From: Trogon surrucura
Lineage: Eukaryota > Chordata > Aves > Trogoniformes > Trogonidae
Assembly: GCA_020746105.1 (NCBI GenBank)
Contig: CM036617.1
Location: 140,147,845 to 140,211,844, forward strand
Length of the DNA stretch: 64,000 nt
Direction: 5' to 3'
Position 1 is the first letter of the stretch. The number at the start of each line of letters is the position of its first letter. The notes beneath the pieces were generated by a model that saw only the letters and a list, made by a program, of their open reading frames with translations, made no database searches and had not been told where the DNA came from. The position numbers were made by a program, and so were the translations under genes. Shown here one piece after another: positions 37,001-46,000 of this stretch.

Positions 37001-40000
37001 TATATAATTATCTTTCCTACACTATTACGTATATACATTTGGCTGCCAGATATTATCAATGAATCCTACACACACCCTTAATACACATCTGCAAGTTGTG
37101 AAGGAGTGCATATTACTTTGCTATAAAATAAGCTCTTCCTGCACAGACAAATAAACAGACTTAATTTTTCAAAGTAACACATTCTCTATAAAGCGCTGCA
37201 TACAGAAATATCTGACATGACTTACCAAACTGGTACAGCACAACAACATATGCCGGGCGTTTTCTGCCACCGTGTGATACAAAGGAGGTATAGCTGTCTG
37301 CATAGTCTAAGCCTCTGAAAGTTCCCTGGCAAGCTCAGCTAACATAGTGAAAACATATTTATTTGCCGTTACAGAATGATAAAAAGGGCTGACTACAGAA
37401 AAAGTTTCAGGTGCACCTGAGTTAAAGCTAAAATAAGTTGAAGTTAAAATAATGTTTATTTCTACAGCCCACAGGCATGAATCCAAAACAGAAAGCAAGC
37501 ATAGAAGCCTGTTGTGCTCCAACACCTACAAACCTTCCCCCTTGATTATAAACACAAAGTGTACACACTTAATAAACACTTATGTGAAAGACGTTTGGCA
37601 GAGTTTCACGTTAAAAAAACTGCTACAGTAATCAGTGAGAACACCCAGTGTCAGCTGGGAAGAAAAAAGAAGAAGGAAGGGGCTGGCGTAAAATCCTCTT
37701 CCTCACAGCAAAACCGTAGCTCAAATTTGGTAGATGAAAGGAGGACAGTGGCACTAGCAGAAGTTGGAAGCTGATAGTCACTGAAGAAGAACTGGAGCAA
37801 AACTAGGGCAGGGCAGGGACTGCATTTCACATGCAAGGTATCATAAAGATGTTTTCTACTGAAAGTAGCAGAGGTTGGATGTCACCGGTCCTCATTACAA
37901 GAGCGACAGTTCAGCACAGTTCAGGAAAAGTTCAGCAAAGGAGAAGAAAAGAGGAAGAGTAACAGACAGCATGTATGTTACCAAGTGAAAACTGCAACTG
38001 TTGGTGAGGGCTGCAAAATAACAATTCTCCTGTAACTCAAGCCTCGTCTCCCCAAATATCTTTCATTTAACTTCTGACAGCTGTCAAAACAGAATGTGAT
38101 ACTACTGGGGCTCTAAATGCAGAAGAATAGAGAGCTTCTTGAATGCCATGATTTCACAAACCTGTGTTCTTGAGTCTCCTCAGTACCCACAGTCACAGAA
38201 ACATTTTAGACGGCAATATTCAGACACACCTGGTACTTTTCAAGAAGATATTCCCAGGTCTGAGAATTCACTAGGTGTGGGCTGTCTGTTTTCCAGACAC
38301 AGCAATAACAGGGAGCCCAATCCTGTGAGTTGTGCAGAATGCTCTTTTGTTCAGCAACCTCTAATTTCATATATTTTAAAGAGTTTCAGATCAGCAGGGA
38401 ATCGGCTCCTGTGACTAATATCACTTCTCATATATCCCATATCATTAAGCTCCATCCAGATGTCCCTATATGAAGCCCAAAGGCTTCCATTACATCGAAA
38501 CATCATTCCAGCTCTCAAGAGCACAAATTGTTGAATACTGCAGAGGTGAACAAACTGCTGAGTGGCAGAGGTGGGAGAGCCTGATGTGTGTCACCATTGA
38601 CAAAGGCAACTGTGATCATGGGCAATCTATTTCCTGAGCTACATCCCTGAGCCGCTCCCATCCTGTAGTAAAGAAAAAGAAGGTGAGAAGGCAAAAACTC
38701 TCACAAAATATGCCCTCAAGATCCAACCCAAACAAGTATGAGGGAAAAGGAGGAGAAGGGAAGGAAATCACACAATTCCTTCCATCTCTGTGGGCAATCT
38801 TATGTAGTCCTAAAGGACAGGATTTAATTAGAACAGTTATCTCTGTGCAGATCTGCAGGTGCTATGAGAGTTGTTAAGGGCAATTCTGGTAAATGTGTTC
38901 TCCTTATGGCCTAACAGAGAAGAGAAGTTAACAAGCACACTTAAATTACAAAACTAAAAGGGATCACCATGATCCTCCAGCTCACAGACTGGCCATAGAA
39001 TTTCTCCTAGAAACTGACGACTGATTTGAAAAAAAAAAAAAAAAACGACCACTGAACAATTCTTAACGATGAATTCATCATGAGCCCAAATAAACTGTTA
39101 TAATATTTTATTACGTTCATGACTGGCATTTAATTGCAGGGTTGAATTTGCCTAACTTCAGCTTCCCATCCCTGGATCTTGTTATAGCTTTGTCAGCAAC
39201 ACCGAGGAGCCCTCCCCCTTCCCAATATCAGATATCAGCTGGATCGTGCTCAGCATCAATCAGGCCTTCATACTGGCAGGGCCGATCTGTATGAGAGTAA
39301 ATTTTTCAGCTCAACGCAATATCACATTGCCTTTGAGAGAAAGACCATTATTCACACTTTATTTTCACTTCACCCTTGTACTCAGAGCTTAAAAACAAAA
39401 ACTCAAAATGGATTTGGCACAATTCATATGTCACAGAGGCAAAGTGCTGGGAGCAGCAGACAGAGCTTTCATTCTTGAAAAGCTTTAGAGGATCACACAG
39501 AAAACATTAGCAATGGCTGATAAAACGAGTGCAATATGGGGTAATTATATCCTTCACCAGAATGAACAGATGCACACTGACTTCAGTAAAGCTGTGTCTA
39601 TTTATGCCAGCTGAAGACTGACTCTCTCCCTCTTCTTTTTTAATCAATAAAAACTATGCAAAAAAAAAAAAAAGGTTCTGCATAACTTCATAGCAATGAC
39701 ACACTCTAAAATACAGGTTGTCCAACTGACCTGAGTAAAAGGGGTTTCAGCTTGGCTGATTTTTGGTTCCTTTCCTGATAAGCTCCTATTATCTTCAGCC
39801 TGGCCTGAGACCACAGTCAAAATAAACACAGCTTATTTCCTTGCCACAGAGGTAAGATTTAAAACCACACATGACTACAGATCCACATGCAGTTTTCTTC
39901 CTTCCTCTTGATGGGGCAACACAAAAAGGAAGTTACTCTTCAGGGCGTATCATGAGGAAACTCCAAAGAACGTGACGAGGTGCAGTGAATCCTCTGTTCA

Positions 40001-43000
40001 CATGCAACATAAGCCTCTCCTTAGCACCTACCTGAAATATTAGCCTGGGAAGTCACAGAAGAGAGATATGAAATGCAGAGCAAAACCCAAGCAACTTCTC
40101 CAGCTCGCATTTCCAATCGTGTTGCTCTGGACAGTGAGGACCAGAGAAGAAATCTTAATTTGACTAAAACCAACAGCAAATTTGAAAAGACTTCAGTAAC
40201 ACCAGAACTGCAACTAGCCCCTTGAAACAAGCATTATTCTCTCATTTTATATGCCATGCAACTCAAGAATTGCTCTGTGGTATTTTCACACATATTCAAA
40301 TTACGTATATTATATCAGATATTTTCCACTGGACTGTGCTTTGGTATTTCAATTTGTTAGTCATGGATAGCCAACTTTAGTGTAAAGGTGACACACAGAT
40401 AATATAACCCCTATGCAATTTTTAAGAAGACAAAGCTATTTCATTTAGTTTTTCTTCTCCTTCAGCTTTGCTTGCTACTATAGAAATGGAAGTTTTACTG
40501 AGAGGGATGTCTGTGTGGGAATCTGCCAGCTCTGCTTTTTGTGGATGTTGGCACAAAGCAATCAGGTGGGAGTTCTTTATTAAAAATGTTATCAGTGTTT
40601 TGAACACAAAACTATTTTCACAGGAACTCTACTGATTTTTGCTAATGAAATGTACATTTTCTCCTCAGCTATGCTGCCTGTATTTTCTGGTATGGCATCA
40701 CTGCTATTGAGTTGATGATTCATTAAGTGTCTCTTTTCCATTTGCAAAGGGGAAAACTACCATTAAACCAGCAAATTAAAATCAATATTATTCCAAAAAA
40801 ATAATAAGTAGGGGTTGAAGCTGACAAGGATTTCTGCTTTTTTTTTTTCCCTCTGCACAATGATTCTGTCCTTGAATATACAGTTATCTATACGCCTCTG
40901 AGGAAAGAGTTTAATCCTTATTGTTTAGGATTACAATAGAAATATAAAAGCTAGTCTGTGATTATACACACCAGTCAATAACTTACTTCCATTTCTACTC
41001 TTTTCCGTATTACAAGTCATCTGGCTTCTCTAACAGATACTCATCTTTGATTAACTTACTTCAATTTAAATATAAAGTGTCCATGAAACCTTTAGGCACA
41101 AACGAGTGAACATCTGTCTCCCTTCCTCCTATCTGTACACTTTGATAGGCGAGCTCTGGACTAATCCACACAGCTGGGCATTCACTGGACTCAAATTCTG
41201 GTGTCATTTTAAAGATGACAAATGTCACTACTTTGTGCTGTCCATCATTTTAAGAACTCTTCTTGCTTCTAGACAACAGTAACGGCACATTATGATTTGA
41301 CCAGCCTCAAGACATTTACCAACCAAAGTCAAAAAACATAAAAGACAAAATAATAATAAAAATAATGACAAAATAATTTCTGTCTGCTGACAGCCTGAGC
41401 AAGATGGAAGCACACAAGAAGCTCAGAGACCAGGAGATAGAAACGAAGGTTGTAGGTACAGGAAGCAGTGCAGCGAATTCCTCCAAGCCTCTGCTGAGGT
41501 GCTGCCAAGAAAGAAAATCTTCCTATACACCTGCCATTCAGCCAGAGGCTTCCCACAAGCTTGTTCAACTGTCACAGAGGCTTTGAGACACAGCACAGTT
41601 CAGATCCAGGCCAGACATGCACGTGAAGCCACATCATTCACATGGATGCAAATGGCATCAGTGGAGAAAGTGGACATTTCTTCTCATTTTCCTGATACTC
41701 TGCAAAGCAGCATCTGACGTTGAGAAACGTGAGAGTTTTCACATGGGAAGAAGGTATAATGTCAGGTGTTCAATGGCTTGAATCTTTCCTGGAGGTAGTA
41801 CAGACACTTTAGGCTCCTACGTGCAGGCTATCATAGAGGTCCTTTTCAAAATTTTCACAACAATGAACAGATCTGAGTGTCCTAAGCATCAGTCACTGCC
41901 AGTTCTGCTGCTCCTTCCCCACCACTCTGGATCTCATCACCCTTCTCTCATTAAGAACACACAACTGACAGTCAAAGGCAGAGATAATAGAAGGAGGTAC
42001 TTTGGAAAATCTGCATCTGGGTGTAGCCCCCCTTTATATTTATCCATCCTGTGGAAGACTGGATTTCTCATCACTGCCAGTCTCTGGTATCCACAAGTAA
42101 CAGTTCCTACCGTATCACCTTAGTTATACTTTCTTCTGTCTTGGCTGTGCCACAGCACTGTAAAAAGAACCCCTAATGCTCCAACAAGCCCATGCCTCTC
42201 TCAGCAACACAGCAACCTATCAAACCTACACACTAGCATATAACTGAGATTCTCACAGATTTTCCAACAAAGTGTGATGTTTTCATCCTGATCTTCAAAG
42301 GTCTCCCTGTAAAAACTTAGTAGGAAAGGCCAAGGTGGCCACGTGACTAGTGCAGGGAGTCTCTACAGCAATGTGGATGCATCTCAACCTTCTCTATGAA
42401 TTAAGGGCACAAACCTCATCACTATCCACAACAAACATTTTTTAAGTTATGCTCCTCTGACAGATATACATAGTGGCACACAATTAATAGTAGCATGCCT
42501 ATTAAAAATACGCAAACTGATAAAAAGGAACTCTAACCAGAACTCTCAACTGCATGCGCTTCTTCCCAAAGGGAAAGGATGAGAGAAGAAATAGCTTACA
42601 ACAGATGTTAATCTTTGTGCTTAACACATTACCGGAAGGTGCTTCAAATACAGTGACAAGCGCAGTATAAAAGCTTATATAGAATAAAAGAGATTAACAA
42701 CTATCTTTATTAAGGGCTACATTTTCAGCCAGAGCTCTGCAAACCTTTCTTTTGAGAAAGCAATTTTGTTCCTGTTTTCTGCACGCATACAGTCAATGAA
42801 TATTAAATACTGTTGCAAAACCCTTAGCTTAGCTATATACCACGCTGATTAAGTTACCTTGAATTAGATTATTTCTCTTCTCCTCAGCTAGCATTCCAAC
42901 ACACGCCCCTGGAAGTACTGAGGGTTATATACCAGAAAGGAGCATGACATCCCTTAGGGGATTATAGTCCTTTTTTCCTCTGATATTGTAATAACAACTT

Positions 43001-46000
43001 TGCCCTATTCAATTATTCCTTAGTCAAACAAGCAATAAAGTGCTCCTGTCTCTTGATTGTGCAATTCTGTGTAACTTTGTATACAAACACGTGTACATGC
43101 CAGCTCCTCTTCTAGTTTCACAAACGTTTTGACTTGCATTTACTAATAATTTCCCACTTTGTAATGGTTATGCACTGTCTTAACACATTACGCTTAAAAA
43201 TACTGATTTGATTTTTTCTGACTTCAGATGCAAACAGCACAAGGTTTTGCCACAGACCAATCTGTTAACACATTTCTTCTCCAGTACACAGTCACATCAC
43301 ACAACCTGGGCTCTGCCTACAGGAGCTATTTTCCTTTCAAGAAATCCTCCTGAAGCCCCTGTCACTGGGGAAGCCAGGAGAAGGGGTTGGTTTTGGCACA
43401 CACACGAGGAGAAGCAACAATCAGTGGGACTGCGCTCATGAGAATTATGACGAGAAATTTAAAATACGAGAACAAGCATTAAGTTATGGGAACATCTAGA
43501 GATCCCAGTCTCTGGCTGGGCCCACATGGTACCCAGTGATGAACAAACACACATCCCAAAGAAACAGTCCCTGTTCCAAACCAGCCTGCAGCCCAGTGAC
43601 TGAATTCAGACCACACTAAATTATGCATATTAAAATCACTACAGAAGATAAAAAACAAGCAGTACGTGACAGCAGAACTGCCTGAAGTCGATTGAAAAAC
43701 ACGCACATTTTACATTGTGCATACTTGTTTCTTTTTACTACTAACCTGTGTGATAGCTCCACTGCAGGCATCTGCCACTCGGCTCTCTGCTCTACTCTAA
43801 TCAGCAGTGTCATGAGCAAAGCCATCCCAAGCCCTGCCTTCAACCAGGACTGGAAAAATAGGTCAGGGAAATAGCACTGTAATCTGATTTAACTGCTATT
43901 CAAATCACCACAGTCTCTCCATTAATTTGAACAAGAATTGAATTTGGCCCAAATTAGTGACAACAAAACGGGAAGTTTACTTAAATATCTTCACCGTTCC
44001 ATTTAAAATCTTCCATTTGAAGAAGATAAGATTTCCCACGTGCCTTCAGGTGGCTTAAGTCTTTATTTAAGCTAAGGCAAATTAGATAGACGGTCTCCAC
44101 TGCAGCCAGAAATTGGAGCCCAAACTTGACATAAGGTCACCCCCTCCTTACAGCTGATGGGTGCTATAAAGCAGAGGAACAACTCAAGAGTAAGAGAATG
44201 TATCACCCATGTGTTTCACTAGAGGATTTGCTTCTAATAGTGCAGTGGAGAGTCTGCATTTATAAAACATCTCATCCAGTTGGAAACCACAAAAGCCGAA
44301 GTGAGAAGAGAAAGACTATCTGGAGCTAGCTTCCCAAACATCACAGCTCATAGCAGAATTTTATTTATTTGATGAAAGCAAAATTAACTCCATATTCCAT
44401 AAAAAAAAAAAATTAAAATGTTTTTTTAAAAAAAGGAAAAAGGTCTGCCAAAGAGGCTTGTTTTGGCAAATAATGAATGCCTAAAGAAATATTGTTTGTA
44501 TTGTGCAATGAACTTGTAATTAATGTTTGTTTGCTCACCATTTAATAGCAGTTCTGCGCTAAGTGATGGGATTTGTGAATGTGCAGATTTTGAAACTTCA
44601 TTTCCCATATGGAAGAGCTCCCAGGGGGTCATATCATAAACCCATTGAAATGAACAAAACAAATGATAAGTATCTGTACAAATGTGGAAAATAAGAAATC
44701 TGTATATATTATTTTACATAAGTATTGTTAAGTGCCTTAGTTTACTTGTGTGGAATTTTCCTGCTTGACTGCATAGAGGTAAATCAAAAAGGCTGATGAG
44801 GAGAACAAAAACATCAAAAATATAAAACTCCTTTAGATGTGATGAGGGGCCCTCAAACCTAGGAGTCCTCTGTTTCTTTCCAGTGAGTCTGACAATGTTT
44901 AGGCCTCCTCCTGACTACATCTAAATATAAAGGGAGTCTGAAATCCCAAAGAAATGATAAGACTGGCCAAAAGGAGAAACGTCAGGTAGCAATGGGTGTG
45001 TTGTCAAGAATGCTGACACTGACCTGAATCAATCCCACTTATCTACATGCAGCTGAAACACAAGTGCAATCTTGCTGGGCTAAGAGTGAAGCCACTTCCA
45101 GAAGGTGACTCACGGGAGAATCAGGCTCCTCACATGGCAGGGATCCCAAAAGGGATCCATACCGGCCTTCCACTCCTCCATAGACAAGAAGAGAGACAGG
45201 AGCACATACGGACAAGATTAAGCCATTTTGGTGATTGCCACTATGTCTGCTGCTGCACTTGCACGAACTACACTTAGACTTAGTAAACAAGCAGGCATGC
45301 AAGGGTGCTTACTGAAGGCTTTGCTGCTATGGTTTCATTGCTACTAGGAGGCTACAGGATTCACTGTTAAAGCTGGACTTCACAAAGATGGAGGCTGGGG
45401 AAGGTGGAATACCTTGCAAAACAGGCTTCATCTATAGCTAACATGTATGAGTATAGACATTGTAGTGCTTTAATTCTTTGTGTGAATAACTATGGACTTC
45501 TTTGTAGAGGAGTGATGAAAACTGTTTTGTTTTGAAAGAGCTGCCACTTTGATTTGCTACTACATGGGCACCCAAAGTAAACGTTTTAGCAGATGAGAAA
45601 CTCCATTGGACCCTGCTTGTTAGTGTGCTTGGGAGATGGTGCAAAGCTGTCTCTCAGAAAGTCAGTCATAGAACGGACTGCTTGTGCCACTAACTCAGAG
45701 CAAGGTACAGGAGCCATGCATGTCACCCATGGGGGACAAAAGGAAGTTAGTAGCCTGCCTGGTCTGTAACCAGGTCTGACGCATAATGGCTGAGAGAACA
45801 TAGACTGTGACAGGATTTAACTCAGCCCATTTTCGAGCTTCTACTAGAGGATAATATAAGGCCTTTCATTTCCAAAATATGTTTTAACTTGGTGCTTGTT
45901 TTCTGAGAGATATGAGGGACCCTTACCATAACACCTTTGTGGTATCACATGGCCTTGCTTCCTGGCATTTTTATATTTCTATCTGAAGTTTCCAGTTCTC

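Noticed and set aside
36420-37150. Very A/T-rich stretch considered as a matrix attachment or origin-like region
   Set aside because: A/T richness alone is common in vertebrate introns and no specific motif pattern was seen.
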